Shown here: piece after piece, positions 1-8,293 of the stretch | How positions within the stretch are numbered: the stretch's first letter is position 1 | How the letters are laid out: each line of letters begins with the position of its first letter | Notes under the pieces: model-generated | The model's database searches: none | What the model was told of the DNA's origin: nothing | Seen by the model: only the letters and a program-made list of their open reading frames with translations | Source of the DNA: Muribaculaceae bacterium | Lineage (GTDB): Bacteria; Bacteroidota; Bacteroidia; Bacteroidales; Muribaculaceae | DNA: 64,000 bases | Direction: 5' to 3' | Assembly (NCBI GenBank): GCA_014867205.1 | Contig: WGUO01000011.1 | Span: 26,889-90,888 of the forward strand | Position numbers and translations under genes: made by a program

Positions 1-1514
1 TTATCATCAGGATAAGTCATCAGGGCGGCGTCAGCCTTGGTCGGGGCAAAGGTGACATTGGCCTCCAGAGGCTGTCCGGCCACGACTGTGTTTGATTCGG
101 CAGAGGCTGAATCCATGTCATGTGATGTGGCGATGACGGTAACGACATTGGCTGTAAGGGGTGCGACCGGGTCGAGATCGCCGCTCCATGCAGGCTCGGT
201 AACGGTACCGACCAGGTTATCATTCAGGAACACCTTATATTTAAGCTCAGAAAGATCCACATAGCCTCCGTTGACACCGGTAGTCACGGCATCCCAAGTG
301 GCTGTCAGGTGTGTCGCGTCTGAAAGTTCGAGGGTGACGTTCTGCGGAGCCGCGGGCCGGTCGTAACCGATATATATTTTCGTCTCAAGTGTGCCACTCA
401 ACAGGCCGTCAGCCTCGACATAGAGACCGAACGTATGTATGCCTGACGCCAGGTCTTCATATTCCACCCGCACGGTAGAGCCCATTGTATTGACGCCGCT
501 CTGGTACTCCTCATTGTCAAGAGTGGCTACCCATGTCAGTTCTGAGCCCTCGGTCTCAAGATCGTTGCCGAGCAGATCGGTCGAGGGAAGCACATAAGTC
601 AATGAGCCGGAGGTGGCCGGAGCCTCGAAACTGTTCAAGAGCAATTCGGGCATGGCGGGGATACCGCAGCCGTTGGCTTGGCTGTCAGTTACGAAGAAAA
701 CATAGTTCTCATTCCCCTCAAGGTCTGAGATCTTCTCGCAATAGCCGTCGGCCAGTCTGATGGCATAGAGCGCGGACTCACTGTCGACGGTATTGCTCCA
801 GAGGAAGTAACCTGTGGCCGGGAAATAAGCCAGGGCCGAGACAGCCTTGCTCGACTTCACCGGCAGGGTTGCAATCACATCAGAGAATCCCTCATTATCG
901 ATTGAGAGGAGCAGAGACTCCGACTGGCCAAGAGTGATGCCATAAGTCTGGCCGCTCGCTGGATCGACGCAAAGTGAAGGACACCATTCATACGGGTCAG
1001 TCAACTCGAACAGCACCTCGCTCTGAGTATAGTCACCGTTGCCTGTAGTCTTCTTGAAGGCCATACTTCTGTCGTACGAGCCATAACCATAGATGGCATC
1101 ATCTCCCTTCTTGTAGACAGCAGAACTGAACGACTTGTCTTTGGGCACTGAAGACCAGCCGGTTATCTTCTGCGAGTAGATCTCTCCGGTCACCACGTTA
1201 CGCTCCATGTAGCCGAAGCCCAGGGAATAGTACGCGTTAAGCTGGAGGCCGAAACCGCACAGGATTCCGTCCCTCATCCAGCCGGCCTGCATCTCGATGC
1301 CCGACTGGGAAAGGTTTTCGTCTTCCCAAAGAGTCTCAACAGTGCCGTCGGCACTTATCTTATTCCATTTTGCGGTTCTCGTGTTGTCATTGAGCAGATA
1401 GCCGTAGAGCGGAGAGTCTCCGACCACATCGGAGAGGTTAATCTCGGCAGACGCGCCGATGGCCGTAAGGCCCAGCATACCCAAGGTAAGGAGTCTGTTG
1501 TTTCGCATATTCAT
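1..1514 (-). CDS. Secreted fibronectin-type protein, 3' end cut by window
   Basis: The frame is open from ATG 1514 to the window edge, so about 504 residues are visible and the C-terminus is missing. The start MNMRNNRLLTLG leads into a hydrophobic stretch ending near ASAE, a signal peptide. The first 270 residues look like a beta-propeller or repeated beta-sheet region (GYMERNV, YGYGSYDRS, ALYAIRLADG). From about residue 370 there are Ig/fibronectin-like strands, including AAPQNVTLELSDATHL and ATWDAV. I do not recognise a specific family; such modules occur in exported Bacteroidetes proteins. It begins 20 bp after the stop of the gene at 1535-3298, so it is probably the last gene of a three-gene operon. 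Confidence 0.75.
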   Translation of the reverse strand, partial: MNMRNNRLLTLGMLGLTAIGASAEINLSDVVGDSPLYGYLLNDNTRTAKWNKISADGTVETLWEDENLSQSGIEMQAGWMRDGILCGFGLQLNAYYSLGFGYMERNVVTGEIYSQKITGWSSVPKDKSFSSAVYKKGDDAIYGYGSYDRSMAFKKTTGNGDYTQSEVLFELTDPYEWCPSLCVDPASGQTYGITLGQSESLLLSIDNEGFSDVIATLPVKSSKAVSALAYFPATGYFLWSNTVDSESALYAIRLADGYCEKISDLEGNENYVFFVTDSQANGCGIPAMPELLLNSFEAPATSGSLTYVLPSTDLLGNDLETEGSELTWVATLDNEEYQSGVNTMGSTVRVEYEDLASGIHTFGLYVEADGLLSGTLETKIYIGYDRPAAPQNVTLELSDATHLTATWDAVTTGVNGGYVDLSELKYKVFLNDNLVGTVTEPAWSGDLDPVAPLTANVVTVIATSHDMDSASAESNTVVAGQPLEANVTFAPTKADAALMTYPDD

Positions 1515-1534
1515 ATTAGTTAGAATGTTTATAG

Positions 1535-3298
1535 TCAGAATGATTTTTTGGTTGTACCGTCACTGTAGACAGTGATGTAGAAGCCATCGGAGGGGCGCTC
1601 GGCCAGGCGTCTCCCCTGTGCGTCATAATATGCCGCTACCCTGTGCGCCTCGTCTATGATTCCGTTGATTCCGGAGGCGTCGAAACTTACGCGGCCGGCG
1701 TTCTCGATATTGCATGTCAGGGCATTCTCTGGAGTATAGCGGCCCACGATGGCAATAGCCTCCATATTGCGGCGGTCCCAGATATCCTTGAGTTCGAGAG
1801 TACACTCATACTCATATGTGTCTCCGTTCCAAACCAGAGGCTCTCCCCATGTGGAGTTGACAGCACGGTTGACATGCTGATGCATATATCCCTCGCCCGA
1901 GCCGGCCTGACTGCGTGCCGGCACATTGTTCTCCACGATATAGACCGTGACCCTCAGATCATCGGGAGTCTCGCTGACACGTTCGCCACTGACCTTGACA
2001 GTTGCTGTCTTGTCGGCGTACTCTACAACCGAGACATTGACCGATACCGGTGTAGGCTCTGCCATACGCGCATTGATCCTCTGCTCGATCTCAGTCTGAC
2101 TGCGTGGCAGATAAAGAGCCGAGGTCTCGCCGTTGAACGCGGCGCGGTCCATCATCATGGCCGGAGCGTACGTGTCTCCGTTGGCATTATAGAACCATTC
2201 ATACTCTATATCGGAGGGAATCGTGAGCCAGTCGATATTAAAGCCGGCATGATGGCAGATAGCCGTGACATTATCGGCGTAACGTGGGTCCGCGAGCACC
2301 TTATGCAGATTCTCGGCCACCGGCGGGCAGTTCGGGCACCGCTCGGTGGTAAACTCCTCAACCATGACCATACGTCTGAAGCCGGTCTCTATCACATCGA
2401 ATGTGGTTGTCGCACTGTTGTCAGTCATATTCTCGTCAGCACCCTCGCGGAGCATGGTTATAGTGAATGTGGCTGTACGCGTGGCGGGAGCCGGAGACGA
2501 GAGGCGCGGTGAGATGACAAACCTCACGTCGCGCTCCTCTCCGAAGGGAATGTCGCAGGTGGCGCTTGCTGGGCAGGGCTCTTCTGCCCCGTCAATCACG
2601 GCAATGACATCAAAACCTGTAATCGTGAGGGTGCCGTGGTTGCGCACAGTGGCCACAGCCTCAAGCGTTCCCTCCGACATTATGAATTTCGGTGCCGTCG
2701 TCACTGAGACAAGCTCCGCATTGGTCTTGGGAAGGTTGTCGCCGAAAGCGAGGCCCTCCACACAGAGAATACCCTCGTCCGAGTGGTCTACCCACTCCCC
2801 CGCTCCCAACTGGAGGAAGAATGAGCCGTCTCCAGGCTGCCGCAGCACGGCGGGCCCCGCACTGCGGCCATCCTGAAGCATGGAGAAGCCGATGTAGAAG
2901 CCCCGGCCCTCGGTATCGGGTATATCATATGGCGTCTGAAGATCCACCATATTCCAGCCCTTCCTGATGTCGCCCGACTCGGCAATACCCTCGACCAGGT
3001 TCTCACCGTCAAGGTCCTCTCTGACCCACACCTTCAGAGACTCAAGATGGATTGCCGAGCAAAGCCCGGCGCGTATGCTCCTAATTTGGTTTCCGCCGAG
3101 AGAGGCGGCATATTCGGGATTGATGTAAATGGCACTGCTCACCCAGTCGCCGGCGTTGGGATGCTTCACCAGCGACGTGGTGTTGATCTCGCCATTGCAG
3201 TATCCCACGGGATAACCGGCTGTCTCCTGCGCCATGGCACACACCGTAACGGTCGCTGCCATGGCGAGGTTGATCATCATCATTCCAAACCTATTCAT
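1535..3298 (-). CDS. Secreted Omp28-like protein with thioredoxin-type CxxC
   Basis: This 587-residue protein has a signal peptide (cleavage near CAMAQ). The N-terminal 170 residues form a beta-rich module and residues about 195-300 an Ig-like module. The centre resembles the Omp28 family: EEFTTERCPNCPP carries a CxxC as in thioredoxin folds, followed by a conserved-looking YAPAMMMDR segment. The end (GIIDEAHRVAAYYDAQG, then GRRL and a short basic tail) looks like a type IX secretion C-terminal domain. Export to the cell surface is inferred; the thiol redox role is possible but unproven. The gene lies 24 bp after the 3323-4882 gene and 20 bp before the next, so the three are probably co-transcribed. 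Confidence 0.8.
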   Translation of the reverse strand: MNRFGMMMINLAMAATVTVCAMAQETAGYPVGYCNGEINTTSLVKHPNAGDWVSSAIYINPEYAASLGGNQIRSIRAGLCSAIHLESLKVWVREDLDGENLVEGIAESGDIRKGWNMVDLQTPYDIPDTEGRGFYIGFSMLQDGRSAGPAVLRQPGDGSFFLQLGAGEWVDHSDEGILCVEGLAFGDNLPKTNAELVSVTTAPKFIMSEGTLEAVATVRNHGTLTITGFDVIAVIDGAEEPCPASATCDIPFGEERDVRFVISPRLSSPAPATRTATFTITMLREGADENMTDNSATTTFDVIETGFRRMVMVEEFTTERCPNCPPVAENLHKVLADPRYADNVTAICHHAGFNIDWLTIPSDIEYEWFYNANGDTYAPAMMMDRAAFNGETSALYLPRSQTEIEQRINARMAEPTPVSVNVSVVEYADKTATVKVSGERVSETPDDLRVTVYIVENNVPARSQAGSGEGYMHQHVNRAVNSTWGEPLVWNGDTYEYECTLELKDIWDRRNMEAIAIVGRYTPENALTCNIENAGRVSFDASGINGIIDEAHRVAAYYDAQGRRLAERPSDGFYITVYSDGTTKKSF

Positions 3299-3322
3299 AA
3301 CCGTAATACAGTAAACTAATCA

Positions 3323-4882
3323 TTAATAGATCACTTTTGTCACTGTGCCGTCGGCCTTTCTAACGATGTTGAAACCTGACGTGGGTCCGGCAAGACGGAT
3401 TCCGGCAACTGAGTAGTATTCCACACCGGTATTCTCCGCATCGGCCGCGACATCCGCGATGCCGGAATAGTCAGGCAGGTCATTTATGTCCACGCGCACA
3501 CCCCGGATGCTCTTGGCCGAATGGCTCACACCCTCATCATCGGTGTAATCATTGTTCTCCTCCCAGAGAATCTCGGCGATATCACCCTTTAATGTGACTA
3601 TCGGGCTGTTAACCGAGCCTCTGGTGCCTATATTGGCGCTCTTGGTGATGTTGCCCTCGGCATCCACGCGGGCGAGAACCAACTGATAATCCTCATATGC
3701 AAACTCGTCGGCATAGCATATGAGCCATTCGCCGCCGGGGAGTGGCTCCACCGCGACAGGCCCGTAACTGAACGCATCGGTCTGCTTGTTGACCAGAGAC
3801 TTGCCTATCTCACCCCACATGCGCTCGCCGAAGTAATCCATCTGCGCACCCTGCAGTGAGTGTCCGCCGGGACCCGCGTTCATCTGCCACATGGTCATGA
3901 TGGTCTCGGTCTCGGGATTGATGTTCATCACCGGATAGAGATGATCAAAATCCTCGGTGGCTGCCACGTCCTCGCTGAACGCAGTCTCGCCCTCTCCGGT
4001 CACATAAGCCACCAGCGGCATATGTCCGAAATCACCTAACGGGGTCAGATAGCATACCGCCGCACCGCCATGACCGTCTGAACGCAAGGTATAGGGATTC
4101 AGGTCATAGCCTCCGTACTGCTTCTCTGAGATAAGGGCAGCCGAACGCCAGCGCTGGCGCATATCCTTGCTGTAACGCATGGCCATGACACCGTCCGTTG
4201 TGGAATAGACTGCCAGAAAGTCATCGCCCTCAGAAGCTATGATCTGGCCAGTGAAATTCTTAGCAGACGACCACGCCGGCTCGCCGAACTCGTCAAGGAG
4301 CATCAGTTGCGTCGGATCTGATTCTGTCTTGCCGGTGCAGCGGGCATAGATGTTCTCGCCGACCTGGAAGAGCATGGCCGGATACCGGTATTTCCGGTTG
4401 TCGAGTGTAACGCCTTCGTCGCCCCACACCATGTTGCCGCTCTTGTCAATCTTGTAGAGCACCGGATCCATGGCCTGATAATGCTCGCCGACATCCGTGC
4501 CCTCCTCCGAGCGGGAGTCTGCCCAGGAGATGACCAGTTCATCTTCAGGCGTCACCAGGATGTTCCAGTATGAGCACCATGTCGGCGACGGATGGCCGTC
4601 GACCAAAATTCCCGTCTCACCCCACATCTTGTTGCCCTGCGGGTCAAGCAACTGGGCATAGAGAGAGAAGCCCTTATCGATGCCGCCATCCTCCGACCAG
4701 TTTATCCAGGCTATGAAGGTCGAGCCGTCGGATGCAGGTGCCTTCTCTATACCATACATCTTCTCATGGTCAATCAGCAGACCGGAACCCTTCAGGTCGC
4801 CCCAGCCGGCGTTAGCACCCGAGACTGTCATGGCGGCGAAAACTGCCGCCAGCATACATTTCAAAGTAGATTTCTTTTCCAT
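3323..4882 (-). CDS. Secreted protein of unknown function with T9SS-like C-terminus
   Basis: A 519-residue protein starting MEKKSTLKCMLAA with a signal peptide ending near GANA. The body is Trp- and Asp-rich with repeating strands of the type WSEDGGIDKGFSLYAQLL, GNKMWGE, VWGDEG and RMWGEIG, consistent with a beta-propeller-like fold of several blades; this is inference from spacing. The last about 45 residues (GVEYYSVAGIRLAG, GFNIVRKADGTVTK) have the layout of a type IX secretion sorting domain. No enzyme motif was recognised. First gene of the minus-strand operon; a good promoter lies 29 bp upstream. Confidence 0.75.
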   Translation of the reverse strand: MEKKSTLKCMLAAVFAAMTVSGANAGWGDLKGSGLLIDHEKMYGIEKAPASDGSTFIAWINWSEDGGIDKGFSLYAQLLDPQGNKMWGETGILVDGHPSPTWCSYWNILVTPEDELVISWADSRSEEGTDVGEHYQAMDPVLYKIDKSGNMVWGDEGVTLDNRKYRYPAMLFQVGENIYARCTGKTESDPTQLMLLDEFGEPAWSSAKNFTGQIIASEGDDFLAVYSTTDGVMAMRYSKDMRQRWRSAALISEKQYGGYDLNPYTLRSDGHGGAAVCYLTPLGDFGHMPLVAYVTGEGETAFSEDVAATEDFDHLYPVMNINPETETIMTMWQMNAGPGGHSLQGAQMDYFGERMWGEIGKSLVNKQTDAFSYGPVAVEPLPGGEWLICYADEFAYEDYQLVLARVDAEGNITKSANIGTRGSVNSPIVTLKGDIAEILWEENNDYTDDEGVSHSAKSIRGVRVDINDLPDYSGIADVAADAENTGVEYYSVAGIRLAGPTSGFNIVRKADGTVTKVIY

Positions 4883-4910
4883 AACTATACAGGTTTTGAT
4901 GTCTTTGCCG

Positions 4911-4942
4911 CAAATTTAGCCAGGCCTCCAATTCCCTCCAAA
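4911..4942 (-). promoter_or_regulatory. Promoter of the three-gene secreted-protein operon
   Basis: On the minus strand TTTG (4942-4939), a 20-nt spacer and TAAATTTG (4918-4911) match the Bacteroidetes -33/-7 consensus. The start codon of the 519-residue gene is at 4882. Confidence 0.65.
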
Positions 4943-5070
4943 AATTTGCTCCCGACATGACTACTTCCTTTATAAAATTTGTTGCGATTTTACTACGTCA
5001 TTTTTTATATGTACGCCCAACTCAGCGCCTTATCCTGCAAGAATTATTCTCATGGTGATATATTCGAGGG

Positions 5071-5105
5071 TAATTTTGCCATGTAAAATAAATACATTAA
5101 CTTTG
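5071..5105 (+). promoter_or_regulatory. Two overlapping -7 boxes before the TPR/HTH regulator
   Basis: TAATTTTG (5071-5078) and TAACTTTG (5098-5105) both match the -7 consensus TAnnTTTG. The second ends only 4 nt before ATG 5110, so a transcript from it would have almost no leader; the first would give about 25-30 nt. No TTTG at the right distance is obvious for either. Confidence 0.45.
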
Positions 5106-5109
5106 CAAC

Positions 5110-6891
5110 ATGCCTATCCGAAACATTCTCATCACGGCGGTTTCGCTTCTGATCATCCTGTTCAGTCTTCCTGCGTCAGCATCGAAGAACTATCCGTTGC
5201 GCGAACGTCTGGTTGATTACTCCATACAGTTTGCCGGAGAGGTGACCCGTTCCTCCGCCGACGTCAAGAAACTGCGTGACGTGAAGCGCAAGGAGATTAG
5301 CGATTCCGTGGCCTACGAAACGATGCGGACCTTCGGGCGCGAGATGTATATGAGCAACCGCCAGACCATGGCCTTTGAATATTTCAAGCAGATGCTGGAG
5401 ATTCTGGACGATACCAAGGAAATCTCACGCGATGGGCAGATATTCAAGACCTATTGCTATCTGGTGCTGGGTTCAGCCGCCGACGAGGCCGGCATGCAGC
5501 AACTCTCGATGGAATATTACCTGAAAGGACTTGATCTGACACGTCGGCTCGACACATCGCCCTATCTGGGAGACTTCTACAACAACATAGGAGTTTGTTA
5601 TTCGAAGTCAAACGATTCTCGCAACGCGGAGTCATATTTCAACAAGGCACTCGAGACCAACGTGAAGCGGGGGATGAGACAGCGAACGAGCGTCAATTAC
5701 CGTAATCTCTCGGAGGTGCGGATGAAGTCGGGCGACCTTGACGGCGCTGTCGATTATGCCATCAAGGCAGTGGATTGTCTTGACGAGAAGAAAGAGCCCG
5801 ATGACTATTACTCTCTCCAGGCTCATCTCGGTTTCCTGCATCTGCAGAGGCATGAGCTTGACGTGGCCTACACCTGGCTAAGCAACGCCTACCGGCATCA
5901 GCTGAATCGGGATGCAAAGGTCAACCTCTTCGAGACGTGCCTGATGCTGATGAATCTCTACGCTACCATGAATAAGCAAGATTCACTCGACAGATACAGC
6001 AAAGAGACCGAGCGCCTGGTTGATGAAATTAACAATCCTGCCCTTCGGGCACGCTTCTATGACGGCATGGCGCGACTCTATTATGCGCGTGGCGAGAAGG
6101 ACAAGGCTTTTCAGTTAGCCCAGCAACTCATCATATTGAAGGACTCTGTATACCACGCGGAGAACCTTGCGCGTATGGAGCAGGCCCACGGCATATACCA
6201 GATAGAGAAGGAGGCCCTGGAGAAGGAATACAGTATGGAGAAGTGGAATCCTGTGGTGGTGTTCTTCACCATGGGGTCAGTGGTACTACTCATGGCCGGG
6301 ATGCTGGTATGGGTTGTCATCATACGGCATCGCTCGGAGCGCATGCGCCGCGAGAAAGATAAGGCGGATGCATTGCTGGCCGAAATGCGCGAGCTGAGCC
6401 TGCGGCAGGAGCGTGAGCAGAAGGAGAGGGCTGAGCGAGACCTGAACGAACAACAGCGCCGCCTCACGGCAGTGACTCTTGAGAAGATCAAGACAAGCCA
6501 GCAGATTGACGAGGCTCTGACTGAGGTCAAGCAGGCTCTTCTGAAAGTATCTCCACGCGATCATGAGACGCGGCAGAAACTGCGTACAGCCATATCAAGA
6601 CTCGAGGGGCTCGACAACGAGGCCAACTGGGAGGAATTCCTCCATTATTTCACGATGGTACATCCCGCCTTCTACCGTCGGCTTGACGAACGGCATCCAG
6701 GCCTGACACCTAAGGACCGTAAACTATGCGCCCTCATCTCTCTGGGGCTATCGACTAAGGATATCGCCTCTCTGACTTCCCGTGAGTTGCGAAGTGTGGA
6801 GACATCGCGCAACAGGCTACGCAAGCGTCTCGAACTCTCCTCTGACGTCAATCTCGAGGACTACATGCACCACTTCACCTCGGAGTGTTGA
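5110..6891 (+). CDS. TPR-transmembrane-HTH regulator
   Basis: A 593-residue protein with a signal-type N-terminus (LLIILFSLPASAS), about 350 residues of TPR helices (for example YYLKGLDLTRRLDTS, YFNKALETNVKRG, GDLDGAVDYAIKAVDCL), one membrane span at about residues 380-402 (VVLLMAGMLVWVVII), a charged coiled coil, and a C-terminal LuxR-like helix-turn-helix (LTPKDRKLCALISLGLSTKD, then VETSRNRLRKRLEL). In Bacteroidetes such proteins are thought to sense a periplasmic signal and regulate transcription from the membrane. The target is unknown; nearby candidates are the divergent secreted-protein operon and the GH31 gene. A paralogue of the same layout is carried by the mobile element (40446-42248). 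Confidence 0.85.
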   Translation: MPIRNILITAVSLLIILFSLPASASKNYPLRERLVDYSIQFAGEVTRSSADVKKLRDVKRKEISDSVAYETMRTFGREMYMSNRQTMAFEYFKQMLEILDDTKEISRDGQIFKTYCYLVLGSAADEAGMQQLSMEYYLKGLDLTRRLDTSPYLGDFYNNIGVCYSKSNDSRNAESYFNKALETNVKRGMRQRTSVNYRNLSEVRMKSGDLDGAVDYAIKAVDCLDEKKEPDDYYSLQAHLGFLHLQRHELDVAYTWLSNAYRHQLNRDAKVNLFETCLMLMNLYATMNKQDSLDRYSKETERLVDEINNPALRARFYDGMARLYYARGEKDKAFQLAQQLIILKDSVYHAENLARMEQAHGIYQIEKEALEKEYSMEKWNPVVVFFTMGSVVLLMAGMLVWVVIIRHRSERMRREKDKADALLAEMRELSLRQEREQKERAERDLNEQQRRLTAVTLEKIKTSQQIDEALTEVKQALLKVSPRDHETRQKLRTAISRLEGLDNEANWEEFLHYFTMVHPAFYRRLDERHPGLTPKDRKLCALISLGLSTKDIASLTSRELRSVETSRNRLRKRLELSSDVNLEDYMHHFTSEC

Positions 6892-6989
6892 CTAGTGTGC
6901 GGAGGCGACGGAGAATAACTCTGCTCGCTTCCCAAAGATTCTGCTGTTCAGGATACGGTAATGTATAATTATTGGTCATTGCCTCCATA

Positions 6990-7195
6990 CGGGTGCCCGG
7001 AAAGTTAAACCAAGGGAAACCAAGGGGTAAACCAAGGGAATCCAGAGGAACCCGGAATAATTATTATCATCTTGGTTTAACATGGTTCTATTCCCTCTGC
7101 TCCTCTGCGTAAGGTATTCTGGTTTAACATGGTTTAATCTCTGGTTTAACATGGTTTTATTCCTCTGCCTCTCTGCTTCTCCGCGTGAGGCAAAA
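6990..7195. repeat. Palindromic AACCA/TGGTT repeat with GC-rich tail
   Basis: Left half: several copies of (T)AAACCAAGGG between about 7003 and 7040. Right half: several copies of TGGTTTAACATGGTT between 7073 and 7160, followed by CTCTGCCTCTCTGCTTCTCC. The halves are largely complementary. The tail recurs in inverse orientation at 7802-7835 and 59798-59830. No gene was seen in 6892-7209. Confidence 0.6.
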
Positions 7196-7209
7196 TGTTG
7201 TGCCGGCAT

Positions 7210-7243
7210 AAAAAAAAGACGCAAAATCGTCTATTCTGCGTCT
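7210..7243 (-). terminator. Rho-independent terminator, distal, after tRNA-Ser(GCU)
   Basis: On the minus strand AGACGCA, loop, TGCGTCT, then eight T. It lies downstream of the tRNA-Ser and of the terminator-like hairpin at 7248-7290. Confidence 0.75.
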
Positions 7244-7247
7244 ATAC

Positions 7248-7290
7248 GAAAACCGCCGAAAGCCGTTATTTGTCTGACTTTCAGCGGTTT
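7248..7290 (-). terminator. Terminator-like hairpin directly after tRNA-Ser(GCU)
   Basis: Minus-strand AAACCGCTGAAAG pairs with CTTTCGGCGGTTT (one G-T pair) and is followed by TTTT. It starts 13 nt after the tRNA 3' end, forming a tandem pair with the next hairpin. Confidence 0.6.
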
Positions 7291-7302
7291 ATGGAGTTGT
7301 CG

Positions 7303-7389
7303 CGGAGAGGACGAGATTCGAACTCGTGGTAGGATTGCTCCTACGTCAGTTTAGCAAACTGGTGGTTTCAGCCACTCACCCACCTCTCC
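7303..7389 (-). tRNA. tRNA-Ser(GCU)
   Basis: Acceptor strands GGAGAGG (7389-7383) and CCTCTCC (7310-7304) pair exactly, with discriminator G at 7303. The anticodon loop TTGCTAA gives anticodon GCT. A long variable arm (GTAGGAGCAATCCTAC) and the T-arm GTTCGAATC are present, as expected for tRNA-Ser. CCA is not encoded. Confidence 0.95.
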
Positions 7390-7491
7390 TTGGTGGTCGC
7401 GCCGCAACTTCTGTCTGAAATATCCATCTATCCCGCTCCAGTCGTCACGACGTTACCAATATGCGCAAAGCGGCTCTCTGCTTTGCAGATG

Positions 7492-7523
7492 CAAAGTTAA
7501 TAACTTTTTCTTATTCCACCAAA
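7492..7523 (-). promoter_or_regulatory. Promoter of tRNA-Ser(GCU)
   Basis: Minus-strand TTTG (7523-7520), 20 nt, TAACTTTG (7499-7492): a full consensus match. A small hairpin GCAAAGC/GCTTTGC (7465-7486) lies just inside the transcript, about 100 nt before the mature tRNA. Confidence 0.7.
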
Positions 7524-7539
7524 TTTATTTTGATTTTTG

Positions 7540-7710
7540 TTTTTAGGTTTTTAGATTTTAGGCGTTAGATTTTTAGGGGGGGGGCTGTGGACGGCACGTT
7601 GCTTCACCTTGGTCGCAAAACGGAACATGGGATAATGGAAACGATTAACGATTAAAGAATAACACCCTAAACTCAACTTTAAACCCTAAACACTAAACTC
7701 TAACACCTAC
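7540..7710. repeat. TTTTAGG / CCTAAA palindromic repeat, copy 1
   Basis: Left arm of degenerate TTTTAGG units (7542-7577, ending in a run of nine G) and right arm of CCCTAAA/CTAACACCTA units (7666-7707), with about 90 nt between. The arms are complementary. The same motif occurs at 31940-32005 and 35588-35706. Confidence 0.7.
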
Positions 7711-7785
7711 ACTCCCGACTTTAGACCGGGGTTTTGATGTTGTCTCGGTTATTTTTGTTAACTTTGCAACAGGTTTTTTTAAACC

Positions 7786-7898
7786 AAGCCTCGTTTTGGC
7801 CTCGCGCGGAGAGGCAGAGGAGCAGAGGGGAAGTAAGTATTAAGTCAGAGTGACGAGTGATTAGGTTTATTACTTCGTAACTCATAACTCTGACTTAT
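7786..7898. repeat. Composite interspersed repeat, copy A
   Basis: AAACCA, then GCGGAGAGGCAGAGGAGCAG, then AAGTAAGTATTAAGTCAG. The segment TAAGTCAGAGT recurs inverted as ACTCTGACTTA 40 nt on, making a hairpin. The same ordered modules occur at 59741-59860; the TCAGAGTTATGAG module also occurs after pgi at about 31927. Confidence 0.6.
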
Positions 7899-7945
7899 AA
7901 CCTATAGGGGTTATGCAGTGGGATGCGCGGAGGCCGCGGAGGGAA

Positions 7946-8064
7946 AAAATAAAGATTAACGATTAAAGATTAAAGATTAGTGATTCGGGATTAGAGATTA
8001 ATTTTATCTTTTACCTAACACCTAATAATCTAATACCTAATAATTAATCTTTAATCTCTAATCT
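7946..8064. repeat. Palindromic ATTAAAGATTA repeat
   Basis: Left arm with four to five AAAGATTA units (7948-7982) and right arm with TAATCTTTAATCTCTAATC (8044-8062), with ACCTAACACCTAATA units between. It can fold into a long AT-rich hairpin and abuts the MITE-like element. Confidence 0.6.
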
Positions 8065-8252
8065 TTAAGTAGTTGCAAAAAATTAAACGATAAATATGAA
8101 GTTTGAAATCTTGAACTATAAAACTTGTTCTTTTTGGCCGCTTTGCCTCTGTCGTTCAGTCGCATAGCCCGCTATGCTCCCTCACTCCATAGTCAAATCG
8201 TCTCAAAAATAACTGCGTTTTATATGTTCATTAATTTTTCGCAACTACTTAA
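8065..8252. mobile_element. MITE-like element, 188 bp
   Basis: Terminal inverted repeats of 22 bp (8065-8086 and 8231-8252) match with one mismatch; the outer 12 bp TTAAGTAGTTGC are perfect. The inside has no gene. A separate copy of the right end, including ATATGTTCATTA and TTTTTCGCAACTACTTA, is found at 59945-59981. A target duplication is not clear; TTA is possible. Confidence 0.6.
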
Positions 8253-8256
8253 TAAT

Positions 8257-8270
8257 TAAGGTTAACCTTA
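8257..8270. promoter_or_regulatory. 14-bp palindrome before GH31 gene
   Basis: TAAGGTTAACCTTA is a perfect palindrome 24 bp before the GH31 start codon, placed where a repressor or activator could act. No -7 box was recognised next to it. Confidence 0.35.
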
Positions 8271-8293
8271 CCGAAAAACTATATCTAACGTTC

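Noticed and set aside
1643..2512. 289-codon plus-strand frame within the Omp28-like gene
   Set aside because: Overlaps an intact secreted protein on the other strand; no family resemblance.
7540..8064. Telomere or chromosome end
   Set aside because: The TTTTAGG-like arrays are short, degenerate and inverted, and are found inside the chromosome at several loci.
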